From Bacillota bacterium (GTDB lineage Bacteria; Bacillota; Clostridia; Oscillospirales; Ruminococcaceae), in the NCBI GenBank assembly GCA_023388515.1, contig JAEWGD010000006.1, positions 124,001 through 188,000 on the forward strand: a stretch of 64,000 nt of DNA. Reading direction: 5' to 3'. How positions within the stretch are numbered: position 1 is the first letter of the stretch; each line of letters begins with the position of its first letter. The position numbers and the translations under genes were made by a program. This document shows, piece after piece, positions 45,160 to 54,525 of the stretch. The notes below the pieces were generated by a model. That model saw only the letters and a list, made by a program, of their open reading frames with translations, did not search any database and had not been told where the DNA came from.

Positions 45160-46563
45160 CTAAAATCTAAAGTATAAGAATGGATTATTTGTAGCATCAA
45201 CAAGCATAATACTGCTTATTAGTAGCAGAGCCACATTCACAACTACCTGTGACATATCTAATACTGCAAGCATCTTGGTTGACTTCTCCCTAAGCTTCTC
45301 ACCAATTTTTGCGATAGGAAAGCATAATATAATAGCGATTAGAATTAATATAATATTATTTGCAAATGAGATTTTGGTTATATCATCAATAAAAGTATTT
45401 CCATTGATAAAAAATAGATTCTTAAAGAAGTTTGCAAGGTTTCCGAAATTTTCAAAATAGAAAATACCAAACCCAATGAAAATAATAAGTTTGCTATATA
45501 TATGACGGATTACCATAGGAATTTTCTTTATTTTTTTCTTGCCAATAAGGTTTTCTATAAAGATGAATACGCCGAAATACAAGCCCCAAATTATAAAGTT
45601 CCAACTTGCACCATGCCATAATCCAGTACAAAACCAGACCAAAAACAGGCTTGCATACTTTCTTCTCTTACCGAAAATAGGCAAGTAAAGCAGATAATCC
45701 CTAAAGAACGTTCCTAAAGAAATATGCCATCTTTGCCAAAAATCAGAAACGTCTTTACATATAAAGGGATGGTTAAAGTTTTCATCAAAATGAAAGCCAA
45801 ATATTCGTCCTAAACCTATTGCCATATCTGAATAGCCAGAAAAATCAAAATATACTTGCAACGCAAAAATAATTGCACCATACCAAGTTCCTAAAACTGA
45901 TAAAGAGGAAATTTCTCCACCAAAAACGGTATTAACTATAAGACTTAAATTATTTGCGATTATAACTTTTTTAGAAAGTCCGATTATAATTTTAGTAAAC
46001 CCACTACTTAGATCAGAAATTGTTGTTTTTCTGCTTGTAATTTCCTTTTCAATTGTTGCATACCTTACAATAGGCCCAGCAACAAGTTGTGGAAACAGGG
46101 ATACATACATTAAAAAATTCAGAAAGCTTTTCTGAACCTTGACTTTATCCCAATAACAGTCTATCGTGTATGAAATTGTTTGGAAAGTATAAAAACTTAT
46201 ACCAATTGGAAGTTTGAAAGAGGGTACAGTGAAATTAAGTGACAAAAGTTCATTAATATTTGTGATAAAAAACCCACTATATTTGAACAGGATAAGGATA
46301 CCTAAATTAATTGTCAGAGAGCTAATAAGAGCTACCTTTGACCAAACCTTACCTCTAAATTTATGTATCAGCAAGCCATGAATATAATCAATTAAAGCAC
46401 TAAAGACAAGCAAGCCAATCCAAATTGGTTCTCCCCATGCATAAAAAATCAATGAAAATACAACTAAAATAATATTTCTATATTCCAGTTTTTTTGTAGA
46501 CGAATAGCAAATTAAGCAAATTGGTAAGAAAAAGTATAGAAAAAATAAACTTGAAAACGTCAT
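45160..46563 (-). CDS. MBOAT-family O-acyltransferase (AlgI/DltB-like)
   Basis: The 467-residue polytopic membrane protein (about ten or eleven helices) has the MBOAT hallmarks: LQVYFDFSGYSDMAIGLGRIFGF, NHPFICKDVSDFWQRWHISL with H280, and the catalytic H317 in CTGLWHGASWN. Such proteins carry an acyl group across the membrane to an acceptor outside; DltB takes it from DltC. First gene of the transcript from 46608-46636, followed after 18 bases by the DHHW gene. The donor is likely the ACP encoded two genes on. GGAG lies before the start. Confidence 0.95.
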   Translation of the reverse strand: MTFSSLFFLYFFLPICLICYSSTKKLEYRNIILVVFSLIFYAWGEPIWIGLLVFSALIDYIHGLLIHKFRGKVWSKVALISSLTINLGILILFKYSGFFITNINELLSLNFTVPSFKLPIGISFYTFQTISYTIDCYWDKVKVQKSFLNFLMYVSLFPQLVAGPIVRYATIEKEITSRKTTISDLSSGFTKIIIGLSKKVIIANNLSLIVNTVFGGEISSLSVLGTWYGAIIFALQVYFDFSGYSDMAIGLGRIFGFHFDENFNHPFICKDVSDFWQRWHISLGTFFRDYLLYLPIFGKRRKYASLFLVWFCTGLWHGASWNFIIWGLYFGVFIFIENLIGKKKIKKIPMVIRHIYSKLIIFIGFGIFYFENFGNLANFFKNLFFINGNTFIDDITKISFANNIILILIAIILCFPIAKIGEKLREKSTKMLAVLDMSQVVVNVALLLISSIMLVDATNNPFLYFRF

Positions 46564-46607
46564 ATTATACTCCGATTTATTATAAAATTATTAATAGTTT
46601 TATAAAT

Positions 46608-46636
46608 ATTATACTACAAGAAAACCGTAAATACAA
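46608..46636 (-). promoter_or_regulatory. Sigma-A promoter of the MBOAT-ACP-two-component operon
   Basis: On the minus strand TTGTAT (46631-46636), a 17-base spacer and perfect TATAAT (46608-46613). No LytTR-type direct repeat was obvious just upstream. Confidence 0.8.
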
Positions 46637-46780
46637 GGGTAAATGCAATTTTTTGATGAATAATTGATATTTATTAAACAGTGTTGGAAAAAAAATATTA
46701 TATTGTGATTTAAAGTAATATCATGCATTAAACTGGTCGATGAAAAGCTTAGAAATTATTCATATTTATGATATTAAAAC

Positions 46781-46809
46781 TTGATTTTTTATACTTTGTA
46801 TGGTAAAAT
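46781..46809 (+). promoter_or_regulatory. Sigma-A promoter of metY
   Basis: TTGATT (46781-46786), a 17-base spacer and TAAAAT (46804-46809). Confidence 0.6.
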
Positions 46810-46892
46810 TAATTGGTTTATTACAAAATATAATTTAATTCCTATAATAGAACATCATTTATTATATTTTATGAGTATTAGGAGGCAAAAAG

Positions 46893-48158
46893 ATGAGAAT
46901 AGAAACTAAATGTCTACATGAAGGCTATGAGCCAAAAAATGGTGAGCCAAGAGTAATGCCTATATGTCAATCGACAACATTTACTTATGATTCAACAGAA
47001 AAAATTGGCGACTTGTTTGATTTAACATCAAATGGATTTTTTTACAGCAGACTAGCAAATCCAACCGTTGATTGGGTTGAAAAGAAAATTGCAGCACTGG
47101 AGGGTGGCGTAGGTGCATTATGTACATCAAGTGGACAGGCTGCATCCACATTGGCGATTTTAAACATTCTTAATGCGGGAGATAGCTTTATTGCGACTTC
47201 CACAATTTATGGTGGAACGATTAATCTTTTTGCAGTAACATTCAAACGCTTTGGAATTGAATGTATTTTTGTGGATTCGGACGCATCTGAAGAGGAAATA
47301 CAAGCGAAAATAAAGCCGAATACAAAAGCAGTTTTCGGAGAAACTATTGCTAATCCAGCGATTACAGTATTTGATATAGAAAAGTTTTCTAAGATAGCAC
47401 AAAAGAATAACATTCCATTAATAGTTGATAATACATTTGCTACCCCTATTTTATGTAGACCTTTTGAATTTGGAGCAGATATTGTTATACACTCTACCAG
47501 TAAATACATGGATGGACACGCTGTGCAAATTGGTGGCGTAATTGTTGATAGTGGTAATTTTAATTGGAGTAATGGTAAATTTCCAGAGTTTACAGAACCT
47601 GATGAAAGCTATCATGGAATAGTGTATACTGAGCATTTTGGTAAAGCTGCATTTATTGCAAAGGCGAGAGTACAATTAATGAGGGATATTGGTGCTACAC
47701 CATCGCCACTAAGTGCTTTTCTGCTTAATTTAGGACTTGAAACATTGCATATAAGAATGAAAGCTCACTGTGAAAATGCACAGAAAGTAGTTGAATATAT
47801 TAATAAGAGTGATAAAGTTAAATATGTAAATTATCCAACACTTGAGGGAAATAAATATTATACACTTGCAAAGAAGTATCTTCCTAATGGTTGTAGTGGT
47901 GTAATTTCCTTTGCTATTAGTGGTGGGAAACAATCTGCTATTAAGTTTATGGATAGTTTAAAACTTGCATCAAATGTTGTTCATGTAGCAGATATACGCA
48001 CCTGTGTGCTTCACCCAGCAAGTGCTACACATCGCCAGTTAACAGATGAACAGCTTATTGCAGCAGGAATTGATGGGGGTATGATTCGGTTGTCAGTTGG
48101 GCTTGAAAATATTGAGGATATTATTGAAGATTTACAACAGGCATTTGATAAGATTTAG
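46893..48158 (+). CDS. metY: O-acetylhomoserine sulfhydrylase
   Basis: This PLP enzyme makes homocysteine from O-acetylhomoserine and sulfide in methionine synthesis. The 421-residue length and the sequence fit the Cys/Met metabolism family: YSRLANPTVDWVEKKIAALEGG, VDNTFATPILCRPFEFGADIVIHSTSKYMDGH with the PLP Lys K204, and RTCVLHPASATHRQL near the end, typical of MetY rather than cystathionine gamma-synthase. TAGGAGG precedes the ATG. It is transcribed alone, with no recognisable SAM-responsive leader. Confidence 0.92.
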   Translation: MRIETKCLHEGYEPKNGEPRVMPICQSTTFTYDSTEKIGDLFDLTSNGFFYSRLANPTVDWVEKKIAALEGGVGALCTSSGQAASTLAILNILNAGDSFIATSTIYGGTINLFAVTFKRFGIECIFVDSDASEEEIQAKIKPNTKAVFGETIANPAITVFDIEKFSKIAQKNNIPLIVDNTFATPILCRPFEFGADIVIHSTSKYMDGHAVQIGGVIVDSGNFNWSNGKFPEFTEPDESYHGIVYTEHFGKAAFIAKARVQLMRDIGATPSPLSAFLLNLGLETLHIRMKAHCENAQKVVEYINKSDKVKYVNYPTLEGNKYYTLAKKYLPNGCSGVISFAISGGKQSAIKFMDSLKLASNVVHVADIRTCVLHPASATHRQLTDEQLIAAGIDGGMIRLSVGLENIEDIIEDLQQAFDKI

Positions 48159-48201
48159 TAAATAGCTGATTGGGTATAATTAACATTATATTATGTTGGA
48201 T

Positions 48202-48230
48202 TTGCAATTAATGCTTTTTTGTGATATGAT
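48202..48230 (+). promoter_or_regulatory. Sigma-A promoter of the topoisomerase pair
   Basis: TTGCAA (48202-48207), a 17-base spacer and TATGAT (48225-48230), about 40 bases before the start codon. Confidence 0.65.
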
Positions 48231-48270
48231 TTAATATATGCATTAAAATTGTAATAGTAAGGATGAAAAA

Positions 48271-50250
48271 ATGGCTAAGAATCATAAATATGATAATGAA
48301 AGTATTACCATGCTTAAAGGCCCAGACAAGGTTAGAAAGCGTCCAGGGGTTATTTTTGGCTCAGACGGAATTGATGGCTGTGCACATTCAATTTTTGAGG
48401 TTATATCAAACTCAATTGATGAGGCGAGGTCTGGATTTGGCGATAAAATAATTGTAACAAAATATAAGGATAATTCTATTGAGGTTGAGGATTTTGGGCG
48501 TGGTTGTCCTGTGGATTTTAATAATAATGAAAATAGGTATAACTGGGAATTGGTATATTGCGAATTGTATGCAGGCGGAAAATATGACGATGCATCTACA
48601 ACCTATGAATACTCGTTGGGGTTGAATGGATTAGGACTTTGTGCAACTCAGTTTGCATCTGAATTTATGGACGTTGAGGTTGTTAGAGATAATAGCAAAT
48701 TCAACTTGCATTTTGAAAAAGGTGAAAATGTTGGTGGGTTAAAAAGCGAGCCTACGAAAAGCAAGAAAACAGGTACAAAAACCCGTTGGCGTCCTGATTT
48801 AGATGTATTTACTGAGATTAATGTGAGTGACGAATATTTTAATGACATATTAAAAAGACAGGCAGTTGTTAATCCTAATCTACTTTTTTTATTTAGGACT
48901 CAAAATGAAGATGGAACTTTTGATGAGCATGAGTTTGTTTATGAAAATGGTATTACAGACTATTTAGGAGAGATTGTTGGAGAGAATAACTTAACAACAA
49001 TTCAGCATTGGGAATGTGAAAGAAAAGGTAAGGATAGGGAAGATAAAAAAGATTATAAGGTTAAGCTTGGAGTAGCTCTCACTTTTTCCAATAAAGTGAG
49101 AAAAATGGAATTTTACCATAACTCAAGTTTTTTAGAATATGGCGGCTCACCAGAGCGTGCAGTAAAGCAGGCATTTGTATCGCAAATTGATACTTTTTTA
49201 AAGCAAAATAATAAATATCTTAAAAATGAAAGTAAGATTACATTTATTGATGTTGAGGATTGCCTTGTGTTGGTTTCATCCTCTTTTTCTACGCAGACTT
49301 CGTATGAAAATCAGACTAAAAAGTCAATAAATAACAAGTTTATTTATGAAGCTATGACGGAGTTTTTAAAGCATCAGCTCGAGATTTATTTTATAGAAAA
49401 TCCAGATGAAGCAATAAAGATTGCAGAACAGGTGCTGATAAATAAGCGAAGTAGAGAGAATGCAGAAAAAACCCGCATGAATCTAAAGAAAAAGCTTGCG
49501 GGAACAATTGACCTTTCAAATATGGTGAAAAAATTCGTTGATTGCCGAACTAAAGATATAAATAGACGTGAACTTTATATCGTGGAGGGTGACTCAGCTC
49601 TTGGTGCAGTAAAGCTTGCAAGGGAGGCTGAATTTCAAGCGATAATTCCTGTAAGGGGTAAGATATTAAACTGTCTTAAAGCTGATTATGACAAGATTTT
49701 CAAGAATGAAATAATTGTTGATATTATAAAAGTTTTGGGCTGTGGTGTGGAGGTAAAATCAAAGGCGAATAAGGAACTTTCTTTTTTTAATTTAGATGGT
49801 TTGAAGTGGAATAAAATTATTATTTGTACGGATGCTGATGTGGATGGATTTCAGATTAGAACCTTGATTTTAACTATGTTATACAGGCTTACCCCAACAC
49901 TTATAGAGAAAGAATATGTTTATATTGCTGAATCACCATTGTTTGAAATTACAACAAAAGATGAAACATACTTTTCATATTCTGAAAAAGAAAAACAAGA
50001 TGTCGTAAGTAAATTAGCTAATAAAAAGTTTACTTTACAGCGTTCAAAGGGACTTGGTGAAAATGAACCTGAAATGATGGCGTTGACTACTATGAATCCA
50101 GATACCAGAAGACTTATTAAGGTTACGCCAGATGATGTTGAAGCGACTTCTGAAATGTTTGATGTTTTGCTTGGCGATAATTTACAAGGGCGTAAGGATT
50201 TTATTTCAAAGTATGGTGGAGATTATCTTGAGTTGGCAGATATATCATAG
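48271..50250 (+). CDS. Divergent type IIA topoisomerase B subunit (GyrB/ParE-like)
   Basis: The 659-residue protein has the GHKL ATPase features in altered form (EVISNSIDEARSG with the catalytic Glu; ATP lid GLNGLG). The TOPRIM domain has YIVEGDSALG and IICTDADVDG, and QRSKGLGENEP near the end. It is complete but diverges clearly from housekeeping GyrB: the usual RPGMYIG is RPGVIFG, and the transducer region contains extra charged sequence. With the next gene it forms a full second type IIA enzyme. Whether it is topoisomerase IV or an additional paralogue cannot be settled inside the window. Confidence 0.88.
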   Translation: MAKNHKYDNESITMLKGPDKVRKRPGVIFGSDGIDGCAHSIFEVISNSIDEARSGFGDKIIVTKYKDNSIEVEDFGRGCPVDFNNNENRYNWELVYCELYAGGKYDDASTTYEYSLGLNGLGLCATQFASEFMDVEVVRDNSKFNLHFEKGENVGGLKSEPTKSKKTGTKTRWRPDLDVFTEINVSDEYFNDILKRQAVVNPNLLFLFRTQNEDGTFDEHEFVYENGITDYLGEIVGENNLTTIQHWECERKGKDREDKKDYKVKLGVALTFSNKVRKMEFYHNSSFLEYGGSPERAVKQAFVSQIDTFLKQNNKYLKNESKITFIDVEDCLVLVSSSFSTQTSYENQTKKSINNKFIYEAMTEFLKHQLEIYFIENPDEAIKIAEQVLINKRSRENAEKTRMNLKKKLAGTIDLSNMVKKFVDCRTKDINRRELYIVEGDSALGAVKLAREAEFQAIIPVRGKILNCLKADYDKIFKNEIIVDIIKVLGCGVEVKSKANKELSFFNLDGLKWNKIIICTDADVDGFQIRTLILTMLYRLTPTLIEKEYVYIAESPLFEITTKDETYFSYSEKEKQDVVSKLANKKFTLQRSKGLGENEPEMMALTTMNPDTRRLIKVTPDDVEATSEMFDVLLGDNLQGRKDFISKYGGDYLELADIS

Positions 50251-50289
50251 TGATAGAATATAGGCAATATTGGGCGAGGAGAATAAACT

Positions 50290-52521
50290 GTGGCAAGAAA
50301 ATCTAAGGATATTAAAAAAAAAGAGTTACCTAAGGCTTATATTGAAAATTCAGGGGTAGTAGTTTATGAATCAATTACTGAAACGCTTGAAAAAAACTAT
50401 ATGCCTTATGCGATAAGCGTTATTATTTCGAGGGCTTTGCCTGAAATAGATGGCTTTAAGCCGTCACATAGAAAACTTTTATATACGATGTATAAAATGG
50501 GATTACTTACAGGTGCAAAAACAAAATCGGCAAACGTTGTAGGTCAAACAATGAAGCTTAATCCTCATGGCGATGGTGCTATTTATGAAACGATGGTAAG
50601 AATGACGAGGGGCAATGAAACTTTGCTTCACCCATATGTTGACTCAAAAGGTAACTTTGGTAAGTCTTATTCAAGAGATATGTCCTATGCAGCGTCAAGA
50701 TACACCGAAGTTAAGCTTGATAGTCTTTGCAATGAAATCTTTCGTGATATTGATAAAAATACTGTTGATTTTATTCCTAACTATGATAATACGGTAACTG
50801 AACCAACACTATTGCCAGCAGCATTTCCTTCTGTTTTAGTGAATTCAAATATGGGTATTGCTGTTTCAATGGCGAGTAGCATCTGTCCATTTAATCTTGA
50901 TGAGGTTTGTGAAACCTGTATTGAGTTGATGAAAAATCCTAATCATGACATAATAAGTACGCTTAAAGGTCCAGACTTTCCTGGTGGTGGATTTATTGTT
51001 TATGATGAAGATGAGATGAAAAAGATTTACAATACGGGTAGGGGTGCAGTTAAACTTCGTTCAAAGTATAATTATGACAAGAATGCAAACTGTCTTGAGA
51101 TTACACAAATCCCTTATAGCACAACTGTTGAGGCGATTATGGATAAGATTATTGACCTAATAAAACAAGGGAAAATCCGTGAAATATCGTATATTCGTGA
51201 TGAAACTGACTTGGGCGGTTTAAAGCTTGCAATAGACTTGAAGAGGGGAACAGATCCCGATAAACTCATGCAGAGGCTATTCAAGATGACACCGTTGCAA
51301 GACAACTTTTCCTGTAATTTCAATATACTTATAAATAGTATTCCAAGAGTAATGGGAGTTACTGAAATACTTAATGAGTGGGTTGAATTTAGAAAGGGCT
51401 GTGTAAAACGTAGGGTTGAGTTTGATTTATATAAGGCTAAGGACAAGCTACATTTATTAAAAGGATTAGGCAAAATCTTGCTTGATATAGATAAGGCAAT
51501 AAAAATCGTAAGGGAAACTGAAGAGGAAAATGATGTTATATCAAATTTAATGGTTGGATTTGGAATTGATAATATTCAAGCTGAATATGTTGCTGAAATT
51601 AAGCTTCGCCATTTAAACAAAGAGTATATCTTGAACAAGCTTAAAGAGATTGAAAAGCTTGAAAATGAAATACTAGAAATGGAATCTATACTTGGTGATG
51701 AAAAAAAGATAAAAAAGATTATAATTACTGAGTTGAATGAGATTAGGAAAAAGCATAGCAAAGCAAGGAAAACAATGATTTTGTATGCAGTTGATATTGA
51801 AGATGATGTTGATATATATGAAACTCCTGACTATCCTGTTAATTTATTTTTATCATCAAGTGGATATTTCAAAAAAATAACCCCACAGTCATTGAGAATG
51901 AGTAGCGAGCAGAAACTTAAAGAGGCAGATTTTATTACAAATCATATTGAAGCTACAAATAAGACTGAACTGATTTTCTTTACAGACCAGTTTCAAGCCT
52001 ATAAGACAAGGGCATCTGACTTTGATGACACAAAAGCAAGTGTTATGGGTGATTTTATACCTGCAAAACTGGGGTTTAATGAGGACGAAAGCTTGGTAGG
52101 TATGGTTTCTACAATTGATTATTCTGGGTATGTTTTCTTTTGTTTTGAAAATGGAAAGGTTGCTAAGGTGCCACTTAATTCATATGAAACGAAAACGAAT
52201 CGAAAGAAACTTGCAAAGGCATATTCCGAAAATTCTAAGCTGATTAAAATGCTGTTTGTTGATGAGGAAAAGGAAATTATGTTTTTCTCAAGTAATGGCA
52301 GAGCAATTGTAGTTAATACTGAGATGATTTCTGCTAAAGCAACTAGAAGTACAATTGGTGTACAAGTAATGACGCTGAGGGCGAAGTCAGCATTACAGGA
52401 TGTAATTGTTGTTACAGATGAAATAAGTGAACAAGTAAATAAGTTCAGAGTTAAATCAGTACCTGCGGCGGGTAGTTTTACTAAGGATTTGCCTGATGTT
52501 AATCAATTAAAGCTAATGTAA
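50290..52521 (+). CDS. Divergent type IIA topoisomerase A subunit (GyrA/ParC-like)
   Basis: The 743-residue partner of the preceding gene starts at GTG 50290 after GAGGAG. The winged-helix domain has the catalytic Y138 in AASRYTEVKL and the conserved RALPEIDGFKPSHRKLLY. A coiled-coil gate region follows, then a C-terminal beta-pinwheel from about residue 510. I find no gyrase-box QRRGGKG, so active negative supercoiling is unlikely and a ParC-like decatenase role is more probable. QRDR-type residues differ from those of ordinary GyrA. A terminator follows directly. Confidence 0.88.
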   Translation: MARKSKDIKKKELPKAYIENSGVVVYESITETLEKNYMPYAISVIISRALPEIDGFKPSHRKLLYTMYKMGLLTGAKTKSANVVGQTMKLNPHGDGAIYETMVRMTRGNETLLHPYVDSKGNFGKSYSRDMSYAASRYTEVKLDSLCNEIFRDIDKNTVDFIPNYDNTVTEPTLLPAAFPSVLVNSNMGIAVSMASSICPFNLDEVCETCIELMKNPNHDIISTLKGPDFPGGGFIVYDEDEMKKIYNTGRGAVKLRSKYNYDKNANCLEITQIPYSTTVEAIMDKIIDLIKQGKIREISYIRDETDLGGLKLAIDLKRGTDPDKLMQRLFKMTPLQDNFSCNFNILINSIPRVMGVTEILNEWVEFRKGCVKRRVEFDLYKAKDKLHLLKGLGKILLDIDKAIKIVRETEEENDVISNLMVGFGIDNIQAEYVAEIKLRHLNKEYILNKLKEIEKLENEILEMESILGDEKKIKKIIITELNEIRKKHSKARKTMILYAVDIEDDVDIYETPDYPVNLFLSSSGYFKKITPQSLRMSSEQKLKEADFITNHIEATNKTELIFFTDQFQAYKTRASDFDDTKASVMGDFIPAKLGFNEDESLVGMVSTIDYSGYVFFCFENGKVAKVPLNSYETKTNRKKLAKAYSENSKLIKMLFVDEEKEIMFFSSNGRAIVVNTEMISAKATRSTIGVQVMTLRAKSALQDVIVVTDEISEQVNKFRVKSVPAAGSFTKDLPDVNQLKLM

Positions 52522-52553
52522 AACAAGGGGCTTTATGCCCCTTGTTATTTTTA
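52522..52553 (+). terminator. Terminator of the topoisomerase operon
   Basis: AACAAGGGGC (52522-52531) pairs with GCCCCTTGTT (52538-52547) around a 6-nt loop, followed by ATTTTTAA. Confidence 0.93.
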
Positions 52554-52727
52554 ATAATATGAATAATCAGAACATATTATCATATAATATGAGAGTTGAA
52601 TTGTGAAATTCGACTAATATGTAAATTTTATTACTACTTTTTTGTATAAATTTACGAATTTTAATAAAAGGCTTGCATTGCTGTTTGATTTATGATATAA
52701 TTTTCTAGTCAGTAAATTTGATGATAT

Positions 52728-52803
52728 TGGGATATAGCCAAGCGGTAAGGCAACGGACTTTGACTCCGTCATTCCGATGGTTCGAATCCATCTATCCCAA
52801 CCA
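52728..52803 (+). tRNA. trnQ: tRNA-Gln (anticodon UUG)
   Basis: A complete 76-nt cloverleaf. The acceptor stem TGGGATA pairs with TATCCCA. The D arm contains AGCGGTAAGGC. The anticodon arm ACGGA-CTTTGAC-TCCGT has TTG at 52760-52762, and the T arm has GGTTCGAATCC. The 3' CCA is encoded (52801-52803). A terminator follows directly, so it is a single-tRNA transcript. Confidence 0.97.
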
Positions 52804-52855
52804 AACATCCCACATAAATACGTTGTTTGAACGTGTTATGTGGGATGTTTTTATT
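52804..52855 (+). terminator. Terminator of tRNA-Gln
   Basis: AACATCCCACATAA pairs with TTATGTGGGATGTT (14 bp) and is followed by TTTATTTG. The loop holds a further small AACG/CGTT pairing. Confidence 0.92.
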
Positions 52856-52898
52856 TGTAATAACTATTCACTAACAGCTGAAATCTGTTTATAATTTT

Positions 52899-52937
52899 TA
52901 AAAAGAGACTTGTATTTTACAAGTCTCTTTTTGTTTT
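52899..52937 (+). terminator. Second terminator between tRNA-Gln and spoIIIA
   Basis: A perfect 15-bp stem (52901-52915 with about 52918-52932) with a very short loop is followed by TGTTTT. It insulates the spoIIIA operon from upstream transcription. Confidence 0.88.
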
Positions 52938-52947
52938 AGATAGTAGT

Positions 52948-52975
52948 AATATTATTAACTTTATATACATAGAAT
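52948..52975 (+). promoter_or_regulatory. Sigma-E-type promoter of the spoIIIA operon
   Basis: AATATT (52948-52953), a 14-base spacer and CATAGAAT (52968-52975) match the sigma-E pattern. The layout is the same as the promoter found before the SPOCS-spoIVA operon. Confidence 0.75.
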
Positions 52976-53017
52976 TAAGTAAACAAAAAAATGATGTAAA
53001 AAAACAAGGGGGATGAA

Positions 53018-53965
53018 ATGAAATTAATGAGTAGCTTTGAAAAAATAACAGATTACTTTTCACCAGTTATAAAACAGGCTCTTATAAAAATGGATGAAAA
53101 AGAAAAACAAAAAGCACATGAAATAAGGCTTAGAGTAGGAAGACCAGTTTGCATAGTATCTTTTGGACAAGAGAGATTTTTAACCGAAAACGGAGGCATA
53201 ACTAATTATTCACAACTAGCATTAAAAGCAAATCATTTAGATATAGAGCAAAGCTTTAAAGCTATTTGCGAATACTCTATACATAGTTTTAGCAGAGAAC
53301 TTTCTCAGGGGTTTATAACAATTAATGGTGGGAACAGGGTTGGTATTGCTGGTACGGCAGTGGTTAAGGAACAAAGGGTAGAAACAATAAAATATATAAA
53401 TGGCTTAAACTTTCGTATTTCAGGACAAGTTATAGGCTGTGCTGAAAGTATATTTAACAATCTGTTCGCTAAAGAACCAATTGGACTATTAATTGCAGGA
53501 AGTCCTAGTAGTGGAAAAACCACCTTTATAAAAGACTTATGTAGACTAATGTCGGAGCGTTGGAGAGTATCAATAATTGATGAGAGAGGCGAAATTGCGG
53601 CGTCTTATAGGGGCGAGCCGCAGAATGACATAGGCTGTAAGAGCGATGTTTTTGATGGCTATCCTAAATCAGAGGGGATTGAAACAGCTATTAGGGTAAT
53701 GAACCCTGAATTAATTGTATGTGATGAAATTGGTAGCAAGTCTGATGTAAAGGCACTGATGGGAACTATTAATTCAGGAGTAAAAATAGTTGCTACTGCT
53801 CATGCTGGAACATTAGATGAGCTATATAAACGAAAGCATATAAAAAAGTTATTGGATTTAGGAGCATTTGATTATATTGTTATTCTTGGGAATGGAACTG
53901 AATTAGGGAAGGTAAAGGAAATAAAAGCTGTTTCTGAGGGGGTATGTTGCAATTATGATACTTAA
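53018..53965 (+). CDS. spoIIIAA: Stage III sporulation ATPase SpoIIIAA
   Basis: SpoIIIAA is the cytoplasmic secretion-type ATPase of the SpoIIIA-SpoIIQ feeding-tube complex between mother cell and forespore. The 315-residue protein has Walker A AGSPSSGKTT at about 162-170, IIDERGEIA as the Asp box/Walker B region, and CDEIG and ATAHAG as later conserved motifs, as in VirB11/PilT ATPases. AAGGGGG precedes the ATG. The gene overlaps spoIIIAB by 11 bases. Confidence 0.96.
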   Translation: MKLMSSFEKITDYFSPVIKQALIKMDEKEKQKAHEIRLRVGRPVCIVSFGQERFLTENGGITNYSQLALKANHLDIEQSFKAICEYSIHSFSRELSQGFITINGGNRVGIAGTAVVKEQRVETIKYINGLNFRISGQVIGCAESIFNNLFAKEPIGLLIAGSPSSGKTTFIKDLCRLMSERWRVSIIDERGEIAASYRGEPQNDIGCKSDVFDGYPKSEGIETAIRVMNPELIVCDEIGSKSDVKALMGTINSGVKIVATAHAGTLDELYKRKHIKKLLDLGAFDYIVILGNGTELGKVKEIKAVSEGVCCNYDT

Positions 53966-54461
53966 ACTAATTGGTATAATATTGTTAATATGTGCAACAG
54001 GATACACAGGAATGAGTATGTCAACATCGCTGAAGGAACGAATAAAAAGATTAGAATTAATAAGAAAGATGTTAGATGAGATTGCTACACTTATAAGATA
54101 CAGAGCATTAACAGTAACGGAAATAATCAACGAGTTAGTTTCTAATTCATCCTATGGAGAGCTTACATTTTTATATAAAGCTAAATTGGAATTTACTCCT
54201 GAAATTCCGTTTCATTGTGCATGGGAAAATGCAGTAAAGAAAGATGGCAAGTTGCTAAATGAAGAAAAATCTCAGTTAATTTCGCTAGGGAACTTTCTTG
54301 GTTCAAGTGATATAGAGGGGCAAATGTCAGCATTAACCATCTATAAGGACAAGTTTAATATGCTTATAGAAAAGGCAAGCGAAAATTATGCCAGCAAGGG
54401 TAAGCTTTATAGAAGTTTAGGTGTGCTATCAGGAGTTTTTGTTGCTATATTACTTATATAA
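53955..54461 (+). CDS. spoIIIAB: Stage III sporulation protein SpoIIIAB
   Basis: The 168-residue protein has an N-terminal membrane helix, an amphipathic helical middle (SLKERIKRLELIRKMLDEIATLIRYRALTV, resembling type II secretion GspF parts) and a C-terminal membrane helix (LGVLSGVFVAILLI). It sits in the mother-cell membrane as part of the SpoIIIA complex. It is translationally coupled to spoIIIAA. Confidence 0.94.
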   Translation: MILKLIGIILLICATGYTGMSMSTSLKERIKRLELIRKMLDEIATLIRYRALTVTEIINELVSNSSYGELTFLYKAKLEFTPEIPFHCAWENAVKKDGKLLNEEKSQLISLGNFLGSSDIEGQMSALTIYKDKFNMLIEKASENYASKGKLYRSLGVLSGVFVAILLI

Positions 54462-54525
54462 ATAAATGCTTAGTAATATAAAGACAGGTAGAATAAATCT
54501 TTAGTATATTACAAAGGAGTGTAAA

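Larger units (their letters stand above)
46564..46892. other. Divergent intergenic region between the MBOAT operon and metY
   Basis: The 329 bases hold a minus-strand promoter for the acylation operon and a plus-strand promoter for metY, about 145 bases apart. I looked for an S-box/SAM riboswitch before metY. The metY leader is only about 75 bases and has no such fold. Confidence 0.65.

Noticed and set aside
46600..46892. SAM riboswitch (S-box) upstream of metY
   Set aside because: The predicted leader is only about 75 bases and lacks the conserved S-box sequences and a terminator hairpin.
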